DNA from: Nonomuraea turcica
GTDB taxonomy: Bacteria > Actinomycetota > Actinomycetes > Streptosporangiales > Streptosporangiaceae
NCBI RefSeq assembly: GCF_030718205.1
Contig: NZ_JAUZQF010000012.1
Coordinates: 124,001 to 188,000, forward strand
Direction of reading: 5' to 3'
DNA length: 64,000 nucleotides
The notes beneath the pieces were generated by a model, which worked only from the letters and a program-made list of their open reading frames with translations, was not told where the DNA came from and did not search any database. Below are positions 23,660 to 31,795 of this stretch, piece by piece. The translations under genes and the position numbers were made by a program. Each line of letters opens with the position of its first letter. Position 1 is the first letter of the stretch.

Positions 23660-25092
23660 GACAGCGGGAGCCGGACCACGAAGCGCGTGTCGCCGGGCCG
23701 CGAGGTCACCTCCATCGAGCCGCCGTGCCGCTGCGCCACGATGTCCATGCTGACGTGCAGCCCGAGGCCGGTTCCCTTGCCCAGGTCCTTGGTGGTGAAG
23801 AAGGGCTGGAACACCATCGGCAGCACGTCGGCGGGGATGCCGGGGCCGCTGTCCCGGAACTCCACCACGGCGTGGTCGCCTTCGCGCCTGGTGCTGATCG
23901 TCAGCTCGCCCGCGCCGTCCATGGCGTCCACGGCGTTGTCGATGAGGTTGGTCCAGACCTGGTTGAGCTCGCTGGGAAAGGCCCGGAAGTCGGGCAGGCC
24001 ACCGTACTCGCGGCGCACGCGGACGTTGCGCAGCTTGGGCGCCATGAGGGCGAGCGTGGCCTCCAGCCCCTCGCGGAGGTCGGCCTCCCGCTCGGGCGCG
24101 CGGTCCAGGTTGGTGTAGGCGGAGGTGCGCCGTACCAGCTCCACCACCCGCTCGGCCGCCTCGGCGGCGTCACCGGCGAGCGTCCCGGCCCGCAGCGCCG
24201 GCGCCAGGTACGCCAGCGCGGCGACCAGGACGCCCGGCCGCAGCCCCGCGGCCAGCTCGTCGAGCGCGGCGCGGTCCACGCCGTGCTCGGCCAGGTCGTC
24301 GCACACCTCGGCGAGCTCGCCGAGGCCGCGCTCGCGTAGCCAGTCCGCGACGTCGTCGGCCGCCTCCGCCTCGGCCAGCGGGTCCCGCCCGCGCCTGGCC
24401 GGCGGGCCGAGACGGACGTCCTCGCTTCGCGGATCCGGCTCAGCCGGGTCGAGCCGCTCCTGGATCCGCTCCAGGAGCAGCAGCTCGGAGTGCTCGGCGG
24501 TGCGGCCCCACTCGACCGCGGCGGCGGCCAGCCGGGGCGCGAGGCCGCGTAGCTCACGCGTGGCCCGCACCGCGGCCGACGCGGGGTTGTTCAGCTCGTG
24601 GGCCAGGCCCGCCGCCAGCATGCCCAGCCCCTCCAGCATGCGGCTGCGGCCGGCCTGACGCTCCATGGCGTTGATGCGCCCGGCCAGTACGGGCAGCAGC
24701 ATCCGGCAGACCTGCGGACAGCGCTCCAGCATGTCGAAGAACGCGCCCTTGCCGTAGACCACCACCCGCGCGTGCCCCACGGCCAGGGCGGTGGCCAGGT
24801 ATTCGTCGCTGGTGAGCAGCGGCAGCTCGCCGATGAACTCGTGCTCCAGCGTGTCGCCGACGTGCCGGGCGAGCACCTGCTCGCGGCCGCCGACCAGCTT
24901 GGAGACCACGATCTCGCCGTCCAGCAGGACGAAGAAGGCGTCCGCCGGCGCGCCCTCGACGAAGAGCACCTCACCGTCGGAGAGGTCCTTGACCATCCCC
25001 GTGCGCGCGAGCCAGTCGAGCTGCTCCCGGGACAACCCGGCGAACAGCTCGACGCCGGCGAGCCGGTCGCTCAGCCATGCGGGCGCAGGCAC
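23644..25092 (-). CDS. sensor histidine kinase with cyclic-nucleotide-binding domain
   Basis: 482 residues from GTG 25090-25092 with GGAGG upstream. Residues about 10-130 are a CRP-like cNMP-binding domain (LFAGLSREQLDWLARTG, LVGGREQVLARHVGD, FIGELPLLTSDEYLATA). The kinase core has His in GLAHELNNPASAAVRATREL, N-box NQVWTNLIDNAVDAMDG, G1 DSGPGIP and G2 GKGTGLGLHVS. It has no transmembrane span. Its last 16 bp overlap the end of the receiver-flavoprotein gene tail to tail, and its start overlaps the IS701-like gene by 22 bp. Phosphotransfer to the receiver-flavoprotein is the obvious inference. Confidence 0.92.
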   Translation of the reverse strand: MPAPAWLSDRLAGVELFAGLSREQLDWLARTGMVKDLSDGEVLFVEGAPADAFFVLLDGEIVVSKLVGGREQVLARHVGDTLEHEFIGELPLLTSDEYLATALAVGHARVVVYGKGAFFDMLERCPQVCRMLLPVLAGRINAMERQAGRSRMLEGLGMLAAGLAHELNNPASAAVRATRELRGLAPRLAAAAVEWGRTAEHSELLLLERIQERLDPAEPDPRSEDVRLGPPARRGRDPLAEAEAADDVADWLRERGLGELAEVCDDLAEHGVDRAALDELAAGLRPGVLVAALAYLAPALRAGTLAGDAAEAAERVVELVRRTSAYTNLDRAPEREADLREGLEATLALMAPKLRNVRVRREYGGLPDFRAFPSELNQVWTNLIDNAVDAMDGAGELTISTRREGDHAVVEFRDSGPGIPADVLPMVFQPFFTTKDLGKGTGLGLHVSMDIVAQRHGGSMEVTSRPGDTRFVVRLPLSQLSE

Positions 25093-26147
25093 AGGTCCTC
25101 CGCCTCCTGACCGGCCAGGCCGCGCAGCAGCCGGTAGCCGTGGGCCACCGACACCAGCGTGACATGGTGATGCCACCCCCGATAGGAGCGGCCTTCGAAG
25201 TGCTGCAGACCCGACTCTGCGGCGACCGCGTTCATCGCGGACGCCGCCCTGTTGCGCATCCTGACCAGTCCGGCCAGGTCCGGGACCCGGTTGCGGCCGA
25301 GATCGGTGAGCCACATCGTCCGGGCGCCCGATCGGGGACGCCAGTGCTGGCCCGGCCCGTGCGGGCGCGGGCCGGCCTGCGCCGGCACCACGTGCAGCCG
25401 TGGTCTGGCCGGCTCCGGCACCGGGCGCGCGGGCAGGCCGGGCCCGGCGGCCGGCATGGTGCCGGGCGAGACCCGTACGAGATAGGGCAGTCCGCGCTCG
25501 GCGAGCCCGGCGAGCAGGAGCTCCACGCCGGGCATCGCCCTGCCGTCCACCACGATGGGCGCGGGCGGCAGCCCCCAGTCGAGCACCATCTCGTCGACGG
25601 CCTGGAGCAGGTGGCGCCAGTGCGGCCTGCTGCGCTCGTGCTCGGGAAGCCGGGTCCGGCTCCGCAGGCCGGGGTCGTCGTCCCACGAGCGGGGGAGCAG
25701 CAGCCGCCAGTTCACGGGGCAGCCGCCCTCGTCTCCGACCATCACGACGGCCAGGCCGAGCTGGCAGTTCATGAGCCGCCCCGCCGAGGGGACGAACTGC
25801 CGCGCGACGCCCACCGACTTCGAGCCGTTCTTCGGGAAGACGACCTCTTCCAGCACCCAAGCCTTCGGGCGGATCGCCTCGACGAGGGACTGGGCCAGGC
25901 GCTGCCGCACCGGCGCCCAGTCCCACGGACTCTGGTTGATGAACTGTTGCAGGCACTGGTCGACGGGCTGCCCCACCACCTGGGTGGAGATCCGGCGGAT
26001 CGACTTGCGGCCGGGGACCGAGATCAGTCCCTGGACGTAGACCTCGCCCCATCGGCGCTGGTCGGAGCGGAGGAAGGATGAGAATAGATCGTCACAGAAA
26101 GGAGAGAGCCAAATCTCCCGTGCATCCAAATCTGCGTAGATGGCCAT
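25071..26147 (-). CDS. IS701-like transposase homologue, probably domesticated
   Basis: 358 residues. It aligns by eye with IS701-family DDE transposases: YVQGLISVPGRKSIRRIS, then VFPKNGSKSVGVARQF, PVNWRLLLPRSW, and near the end FEGRSYRGWHHHVTLVSVAHG with the third acidic residue. The first catalytic pair, usually Asp-Asp before T-G-F-P-K, is Glu-Glu here (VLEEVVFPK). The second Asp may be in IVVDGRAM. No flanking inverted repeats were recognised and the gene is coupled to the sensor kinase by a 22-bp overlap. A non-mobile DNA-binding or regulatory role is likely. Similar lone homologues occur near actinobacterial clusters, but that is from memory. Confidence 0.7.
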   Translation of the reverse strand: MAIYADLDAREIWLSPFCDDLFSSFLRSDQRRWGEVYVQGLISVPGRKSIRRISTQVVGQPVDQCLQQFINQSPWDWAPVRQRLAQSLVEAIRPKAWVLEEVVFPKNGSKSVGVARQFVPSAGRLMNCQLGLAVVMVGDEGGCPVNWRLLLPRSWDDDPGLRSRTRLPEHERSRPHWRHLLQAVDEMVLDWGLPPAPIVVDGRAMPGVELLLAGLAERGLPYLVRVSPGTMPAAGPGLPARPVPEPARPRLHVVPAQAGPRPHGPGQHWRPRSGARTMWLTDLGRNRVPDLAGLVRMRNRAASAMNAVAAESGLQHFEGRSYRGWHHHVTLVSVAHGYRLLRGLAGQEAEDLCLRPHG

Positions 26148-26250
26148 ATGACCAACCCCTAGAAAATCGGAACGTCCCCCTTTCCTTAATTATGGAAATG
26201 CATCTGATGAGATGAACAGGAGCAGTTTATGCTGGCACTCTCAGTACTAT

Positions 26251-27843
26251 TTATGAGGACGGGCCGGCCGCGCCTGTGACGAAGTCGGCCGCACGCTCGC
26301 CGATCATCACGACCGTGGTGTGCGGATGCGCGCTGACCAGGGAGGGCATGACCGAGGCGTCGGCCACGCGCAGCCCCTCGACGCCGCGCACGCGCAGCCT
26401 GGGGTCGACCACGGCCGCGTCGTCCGTGCCCATCCGGCAGGAGCCGGCGAAGTGGTAGTACGACCCGGTGTTGGCCTTCACCCAGCCGCGCAGCTCGTCG
26501 CGGGTGGTCACGTCCGGCCCCGGCGCCACCTCGGACAGCCCCCAGGCGTCGGTGAACGCCTTGGTGCGGTAGAGCTCCCTGGCGATCTCCACGACCGTGA
26601 CCGTGCGCTCCAGGTCGTACGGGTCGCCGAAGTAGTTGGCGTTGATCCTCGGATAGGCGGTGGGGTCGGTCCCCGCCAGGCGTACCCATCCTCGTGAGAC
26701 CGGTCCGATGAGGCCGGACAGGCTCAGGATCACGTGCGGGTCCACCAGCTCACGCACCGGTGCGACCGGCTGGCCGGTCTGCACGCGGCGGATGACGTTG
26801 GCGAAGAACTTCTCCCCGAACGGCGCCCGGTGCACCAGCGCGATCTCCAGGTCGGGCACCTGCAGCCCCTCCTGCGACCCGCAGAACAACGCGACCTCGG
26901 TCACCTGGCCGCGCGGGTCGTCGCCGGGCTTGGCCATGTAGCCGATCGGCCCGATGACCAGCGGGTGATCGTGGAAGTTCGCCCCGACGCCGGGCAGGTC
27001 GGCCACGACCGGGATGCCCAGGCCGGCCAGGTCGCCGGCCGGCCCCAGACCGGACAGCAGCAGGAGCTTGGGCGACTGAATCGCGCCCGCGCACACCACG
27101 ACCTCGGCCTCGGCCCGCGCCGTGCGGGTGGCGCCGTCGCGCACGTACTCCACGCCGACGCAGCGCGTCCCCTCGAACAGCAGCCGCGTGGCCATGGTGG
27201 CGGTCAGCACGGTGAGGTTCGGCCGGCCGAGCGCGGGATCGAGATAGGCCTCGCGGGCGCCCCAGCGCCGCCCGTCCTTGATGTTCACGTGATGCCAGCC
27301 GGCGCCGGACAGACCCGCGTTGAAGTCGTCCAGACGCGGGTAACCGAGTTCGGCGCAGGCCTCGATGAACGTCTGCGAGACCGGGTTGCCCGTCTCGGCC
27401 GCGTCGGCCACGGTCATCGGGCCGCCCTTGCCGGCCAGCGGGTTGTGCCCGTCCTGCTGGTCCTCCAGCCGTTGCAGGTAGGGCAGCACGTCGTCGAAGG
27501 ACCAGCCGGGACAGCCCTGGCGGGCCCAGCCGTCGTAGTCCTGCGGGCGGCCTCTGGTGTGCATCATGTGGTAGATGTTCGAGGTGCCGCCCAGGCCCCG
27601 GCCGGCGGCCGAGTAGACGCGCGTGCCGTCCAGGCCCGGCTGCGGCTCGCTCATGTACGCCCAGTCCAGGTCGGTCAGCAGGACCTCGTTCCACCGCCAC
27701 GGCGTCGTGACCGCGTCGGTGACGGGCGCGTCGCCGGCCTCCAGCAGGAGCACGGAGGCGCCGGGATCCTCGCTGAGCCGGGCCGCGAGCACCGATCCTG
27801 CCGCGCCTGCGCCGATGACGATATACCTGTAGCTGTCTGCCAC
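26251..27843 (-). CDS. GMC-family FAD oxidoreductase (choline dehydrogenase/aryl-alcohol-oxidase type), copy 2
   Basis: 530 residues from GTG 27843. ADP-binding motif YIVIGAGAAGSVLAARL with LLLEAG; GMC signature 1 GRGLGGTSNIYHMMHTRG; signature 2 around GAIQSPKLLLLSGLGP; C-terminal active-site region SYYHFAGSCRMG and SLVSAHPHTTVVMIGE. It oxidises an alcohol to an aldehyde with O2 or a quinone acceptor. It has no export signal, so it acts in the cytoplasm. It lies 13 bp after a second GMC gene and the two differ markedly, so they probably take different substrates. Confidence 0.9.
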   Translation of the reverse strand: MADSYRYIVIGAGAAGSVLAARLSEDPGASVLLLEAGDAPVTDAVTTPWRWNEVLLTDLDWAYMSEPQPGLDGTRVYSAAGRGLGGTSNIYHMMHTRGRPQDYDGWARQGCPGWSFDDVLPYLQRLEDQQDGHNPLAGKGGPMTVADAAETGNPVSQTFIEACAELGYPRLDDFNAGLSGAGWHHVNIKDGRRWGAREAYLDPALGRPNLTVLTATMATRLLFEGTRCVGVEYVRDGATRTARAEAEVVVCAGAIQSPKLLLLSGLGPAGDLAGLGIPVVADLPGVGANFHDHPLVIGPIGYMAKPGDDPRGQVTEVALFCGSQEGLQVPDLEIALVHRAPFGEKFFANVIRRVQTGQPVAPVRELVDPHVILSLSGLIGPVSRGWVRLAGTDPTAYPRINANYFGDPYDLERTVTVVEIARELYRTKAFTDAWGLSEVAPGPDVTTRDELRGWVKANTGSYYHFAGSCRMGTDDAAVVDPRLRVRGVEGLRVADASVMPSLVSAHPHTTVVMIGERAADFVTGAAGPSS

Positions 27844-27856
27844 GATGGGCTTCCCT

Positions 27857-29350
27857 TCAGGTGAGCAGGTCGGCCGCCCGCTCACCGATCATGATGCTGG
27901 CGGCGGCGGTGTTGCCCGCGGGGATGGACGGCATGATCGAGGCGTCGGCCACCCGGAGCCGGTCGATGCCGTGCACGCGCAGCGCCGGATCGACCACGGC
28001 CAGCGGGTCGCGTCCCATCCGGCAGGTGCCCACCGGATGCCACACGGTGGTCGCGGTGGAGCGGACGTAGGAGGCCAGGTCGGCCTCGCGCCCCGGTGCG
28101 CTCTCTCGGTCGTGGAAGGAGCCCAGCGCGCCGGTGTGCGCCAGCTCCCTGCACAGCTCGATCCCGCGCACCAGCGCCGCCAGATCGGCCTGCTCCTCCA
28201 GATAGCGGGGGTCGACCAGGGGCGGGTCCGCCGGGTCGCTCGAGCGAAGGGCCAGCGTCCCCCTGCTGCGCGGCCGGGCGAGCACCGGGGCGAAGGTGAA
28301 GACCGGGCCGTCCACGCGATACTCGTCGGCCACGAACTGCACCGGCCCGAACAGCAGCTGCAGGTCGGTGTCCTCCGGCGGGAACATCCCCACCTCGGCC
28401 AGGAGCTCCGGCAGCGGCAGCTCGGACCGCGCGCGGTAGGCCACGCCGAGGATGACGTGGTCGTGCAGGTTGGCGCCGACCCCGGGCAGGTCGGCGACGA
28501 CCGGGATCGCGTGCTCGCGCAGAGCGGCGGCCGGGCCGATGCCGGACAGCTGCAGCAGCTTGGGCGTGGCCAGCGCGCCGCAGGAGACGATCACCTCGGT
28601 GCTCGCCTCGGCGCGGTGGACGGCGCCGTCGCGCACGTACGCGACGCCCGTCGCCGTCGTGCCGTCCATGAGCACGCGGGTGGCCGTCGCGCCGGTCACG
28701 ACGGTGAGCCGGGGATGGCCGCGCAGGGGTTCGAGGTACGCGGACGCGGTGCTGGACCGCTGGTCGTCCTTGGTGCGGAAGGACTGGTAGGCGAACGCGC
28801 CCTCCTGCGCGGCGCCGTTGTAGTCCCAGTCCTCGCCCCCGGGGAAGCCCAGCTCGCGGGCCGCCTCGAGGAAGGCGCGCGACACCTCCGACATCGCCGA
28901 CAGGCGGGCGACCTTGAGCGGACCACCCGCCCCGTGGTACGTCCCCGCGCCGTCCTCGTAGTCTTCGGCCCGCTTGAAGCACGGCAGCACCTGCTCGTAC
29001 GCCCAGCCCTCGTTGCCCTGGGCGGCCCAGCCGTCGTAGTCGCGGCGGTTGCCCCGGACGTAGAGCATGGCGTTGACCGAGCTGCCGCCGCCCAGCACCT
29101 TGCCCTGCGGCAGCGGGATCGTCCGCCCGTTCAGCCCGGCCTGCGGGGCCGTGACGTGCGGCCAGGTGACGGCCGGGTCCTGCCACAGCGAGGCCATGCC
29201 CGGGATGCCGGTCTGGCGGATGGCCGGTAGATCGGCCTCGCCGCCGGCCTCCAGCAGGAGCACGCGTGCCGTGGTGCGCTCGACCAGCCGGGCGGCGACC
29301 ACCGCGCCGGCCGCGCCGCCGCCCACGACGACGTAGTCGTGGCCGGACAT
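27857..29350 (-). CDS. GMC-family FAD oxidoreductase, copy 1
   Basis: 497 residues from ATG 29350, overlapping the EthD stop (ATGA). Dinucleotide motif YVVVGGGAAGAVVAARL and LLLEAGG; signature GKVLGGGSSVNAMLYVRG; second signature GALATPKLLQLSGIGP; catalytic His region TTVWHPVGTCRMG and a terminal Asn in SIPAGNTAAASIMIGE. This is closer to the BetA/AlkJ arrangement than the neighbouring copy, which has His in place of this Asn region. It is cytosolic and likely works on alcohol products of the same pathway as the EthD protein. Confidence 0.9.
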   Translation of the reverse strand: MSGHDYVVVGGGAAGAVVAARLVERTTARVLLLEAGGEADLPAIRQTGIPGMASLWQDPAVTWPHVTAPQAGLNGRTIPLPQGKVLGGGSSVNAMLYVRGNRRDYDGWAAQGNEGWAYEQVLPCFKRAEDYEDGAGTYHGAGGPLKVARLSAMSEVSRAFLEAARELGFPGGEDWDYNGAAQEGAFAYQSFRTKDDQRSSTASAYLEPLRGHPRLTVVTGATATRVLMDGTTATGVAYVRDGAVHRAEASTEVIVSCGALATPKLLQLSGIGPAAALREHAIPVVADLPGVGANLHDHVILGVAYRARSELPLPELLAEVGMFPPEDTDLQLLFGPVQFVADEYRVDGPVFTFAPVLARPRSRGTLALRSSDPADPPLVDPRYLEEQADLAALVRGIELCRELAHTGALGSFHDRESAPGREADLASYVRSTATTVWHPVGTCRMGRDPLAVVDPALRVHGIDRLRVADASIMPSIPAGNTAAASIMIGERAADLLT

Positions 29351-30042
29351 CAGCGGCTCTCCGGTCCGATGACCCAGTGCTCGGTGACGACCATCCGGTG
29401 CAGGTACCGCGGCTCGGCCAGCTCCTCCATGTGGGCCTTGACCTTGGCGAACTCCGGCGAGGCGAGCGCCGCGGCCAGTGCGTCCCGGTCGTCGAACCAC
29501 AGCAGGTGGGCGGCGTCGAGCACGGCCTCCCCGATGGCGTAGGCGCCGTCCTTGACGTGGCACTGGAGGTAGCGGCGCAGGCCCGGCACCTGCGCGACCA
29601 GCTCGGCGTGGGCGCCGAGGCTCGCGCTGCGGAAGTCCGGCAGGGGCAGCCCTTCCTTCCGCTTGGCCAGCACGATGAGCTTCACGCCCCCCTCGGGCGC
29701 GAGCTCGGGCGCCGCGACCAGCTCGTGCGCGTCCGTGTCGAGCACGACCGTGCGCCAGAACGCCGCCCAGCGCGGCTCGTCCATCCGGGCGCCGTCCAGG
29801 AACTCGGGCGTCTGCAGCGACTCCAGCTGCTCCTTCTCGTCGCGCAGCCAGATCTCCGCGACGCCGCTCCACAGCGGCTCGCCCTCGTCGGGCCAGAACG
29901 GGATCCTGGTGTCGATGAGGTACTTCCTGATCTGCGGGATCTTGCTGGCGTACCTGACGGCGTGCACGTTCAGCCAGTACTGCTGGAATTCCTCCTCCGT
30001 CATGCCCGGCTTGGGCGCGGCGAAGATGAGTTGATGGATCAC
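29350..30042 (-). CDS. tandem EthD-domain protein
   Basis: 230 residues from a GTG at 30042 with the strong site GGAGGAG. Two ferredoxin-like EthD repeats are visible. Repeat 1 is about 1-110 (HQLIFAAPKPGMTEEEFQQYW ... HAVRYASKIPQIRKYL). Repeat 2 is about 115-225 (KLIVLAKRKEGLPLPDF ... HAELVAQVPGLRRYLQ, ending HRMVVTEHWV). EthD-type and related dimeric alpha-beta barrel proteins include decarboxylases, cyclases and ether-degradation helpers. No haem ligand is obvious. Its stop overlaps the first GMC gene, so they are co-translated. Confidence 0.8.
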   Translation of the reverse strand: MIHQLIFAAPKPGMTEEEFQQYWLNVHAVRYASKIPQIRKYLIDTRIPFWPDEGEPLWSGVAEIWLRDEKEQLESLQTPEFLDGARMDEPRWAAFWRTVVLDTDAHELVAAPELAPEGGVKLIVLAKRKEGLPLPDFRSASLGAHAELVAQVPGLRRYLQCHVKDGAYAIGEAVLDAAHLLWFDDRDALAAALASPEFAKVKAHMEELAEPRYLHRMVVTEHWVIGPESR

Positions 30043-30162
30043 GGTGTTCTCCTCCGTCACTCGGTGTGTTCGACGCTAAGAACGGGGGCCCGCGGCGAGA
30101 AGGGAGCACGGCGGCGTCGCGGTGACAAAGTCAAGTAGGGGGCGGCACTTGGCCAGGTGCCC

Positions 30163-31782
30163 CTACGGCAGGGAGACGGACTGGGCGTGCCGGAAGACCT
30201 CGCGCGGGTCGTACGCCGCCTTGACGCGCTGGAGCCGGGGGTAGTTGCCCTTGTAGTACAGCGTGTGCCAGGGCACGCCCGACCGGTTGAACGCGGGGTC
30301 GGTGATGTCGGGGTCCGGATTGTTGACGTAGCAGCCGTCGGCCTGGTCGCCGGGCACCGGGTAGCCGCCGGTGGCCGACCACACCGAGGCGTACAGGTCG
30401 CGGAGCCAGCCGATGTTGGCGGCGTCGGCGGCCGGATCCTGCCACTGGGTCTCGAACAGCGTCCAGAACGCGGCGTCGCGGTGCGCGAGCGCGGTCCGGG
30501 CGGGTGGGACGGCGTTGATCGCGCCGCCGCTGAACCCGGCCATCGTCACCGCGGCGGCCGGGTTGGTGAAGTCCGTGCGGGTGAGCGCGTCGTACATCGC
30601 GCCCGCCTGCTCGGCCGTGTACGAGCGGCGCAGGTATGCCGACTTGGACGAGCCGCGCAGGGTCGGGTTGATGAAGGACGGGATGCTGGCCGCGATCAGT
30701 TTGACCGCGCGCAGCCACGGGAGCCTCTGTGGCGGCTGGGCGGCCACGACCGCGTCGACGCCGAGTCCGGCGGTCAGGGCGCGGAGGTAGTCGCCGAGGA
30801 GCCCGCTCGCGCCGGAGGCGGTGGCGTCCACCTGGGTCAGCAGGAAGACGTTCCCGCTGGAGCGGTGCGCCAGCGAGGCGACGCCCGACAGGATCCTGGC
30901 CGGCGATGTGGGGGCCGCGTGCTGCTCGTACCAGGCACCCCAGTTGGTGACCAGCGTGGCGAACTTCGCGCGGTCCAGCGAGCTCCACGGGATGCCGACG
31001 GCGCTGAGCAGCACGTCCTTGGGCGGGTTGACGAGCAGGCGGCCCGGGTCGGCGCCGCTCGTGCCGGGGGTGCGGAACCAGAACCGGGTGACGACGCCGA
31101 AGTTGCCGCCGCCACCGCCGGCGCAGGCCCACCACAGGTCGTGGTGGGGGTCGGCCGGGTCCCTCGAGGCGAGCACGGCCCGCGCCCTGCCCGCGCGGTC
31201 CACGACCACGACCTCGACCGCCGCCAGATGGTCGATCACGGCCCCGAACTGCCGGGACAGGAAGCCGTAGCCGCCGCCGGTGGCGTGGCCGCCGATGCCG
31301 ACCGTCGGGCACATGCCGCCGGGGATGGTCACGCCCCACTTCTTGTACAGCGTGTCGTAGACGCCTGACAGCCGGGCGCCGCCCTCGACCGCGAACGCGT
31401 TGCGCTGCGTGTCGAAGTACACCTCGTCCAGCCCGGACAGGTCGATGACGACGTCCACGTCGGCGTTGAAGACGAACGGGGCCAGGCAATGGCCGCCGGA
31501 GACCACCGAGATCCGCTTGCCCGCGTCCACCGCCTCCTGGACCGCGGCGACGACCTGGGCGGTCGAGCTGACCACCCGGACGTAGTCGGGGGAGCCGACC
31601 CAGCGCTGGTTGTAGCCGACGGTCAGCTCCTGGTAGCGGGGATCGCTGGGGTAGACGGTGACGGGGCCGGCGACCGGCCCAGTGATCGACGCCGCGGCGT
31701 GGGCGGGGGAGGCGGGCACCGCCCCCGCCCCCGCGACGAGCGCGGCGCCGCCCAGTAATCCTCGCCTTGACGGACCGTTCAT
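30163..31782 (-). CDS. Tat-exported FAD oxidase, berberine-bridge (BBE) family
   Basis: 539 residues. The N-terminus SRRGLLGGAALVAGAGAVPASPAHA is a Tat-like signal with cleavage near residue 30. The FAD_binding_4 domain has SGGHC (His for covalent flavin) and GMCPTVGIGGHATGGGYGFLSRQFG (the Cys of bicovalent attachment is in GGMC). The C-terminal BBE motif appears as YYKGNYPRLQRVKAAYDP. Such enzymes oxidise sugars or benzylic alcohols and release H2O2. It lies 13 bp after a Tat-exported DyP peroxidase that could use that H2O2. A 120-bp gap follows before the EthD gene. Confidence 0.92.
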   Translation of the reverse strand: MNGPSRRGLLGGAALVAGAGAVPASPAHAAASITGPVAGPVTVYPSDPRYQELTVGYNQRWVGSPDYVRVVSSTAQVVAAVQEAVDAGKRISVVSGGHCLAPFVFNADVDVVIDLSGLDEVYFDTQRNAFAVEGGARLSGVYDTLYKKWGVTIPGGMCPTVGIGGHATGGGYGFLSRQFGAVIDHLAAVEVVVVDRAGRARAVLASRDPADPHHDLWWACAGGGGGNFGVVTRFWFRTPGTSGADPGRLLVNPPKDVLLSAVGIPWSSLDRAKFATLVTNWGAWYEQHAAPTSPARILSGVASLAHRSSGNVFLLTQVDATASGASGLLGDYLRALTAGLGVDAVVAAQPPQRLPWLRAVKLIAASIPSFINPTLRGSSKSAYLRRSYTAEQAGAMYDALTRTDFTNPAAAVTMAGFSGGAINAVPPARTALAHRDAAFWTLFETQWQDPAADAANIGWLRDLYASVWSATGGYPVPGDQADGCYVNNPDPDITDPAFNRSGVPWHTLYYKGNYPRLQRVKAAYDPREVFRHAQSVSLP

Positions 31783-31795
31783 GATCGTTTCCCTT

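Noticed and set aside
25093-26052. N-terminal extension of the cNMP-domain kinase frame
   Set aside because: Antisense-like composition, overlaps the IS701-like gene, and the cNMP-binding domain begins right after the GTG at 25092.
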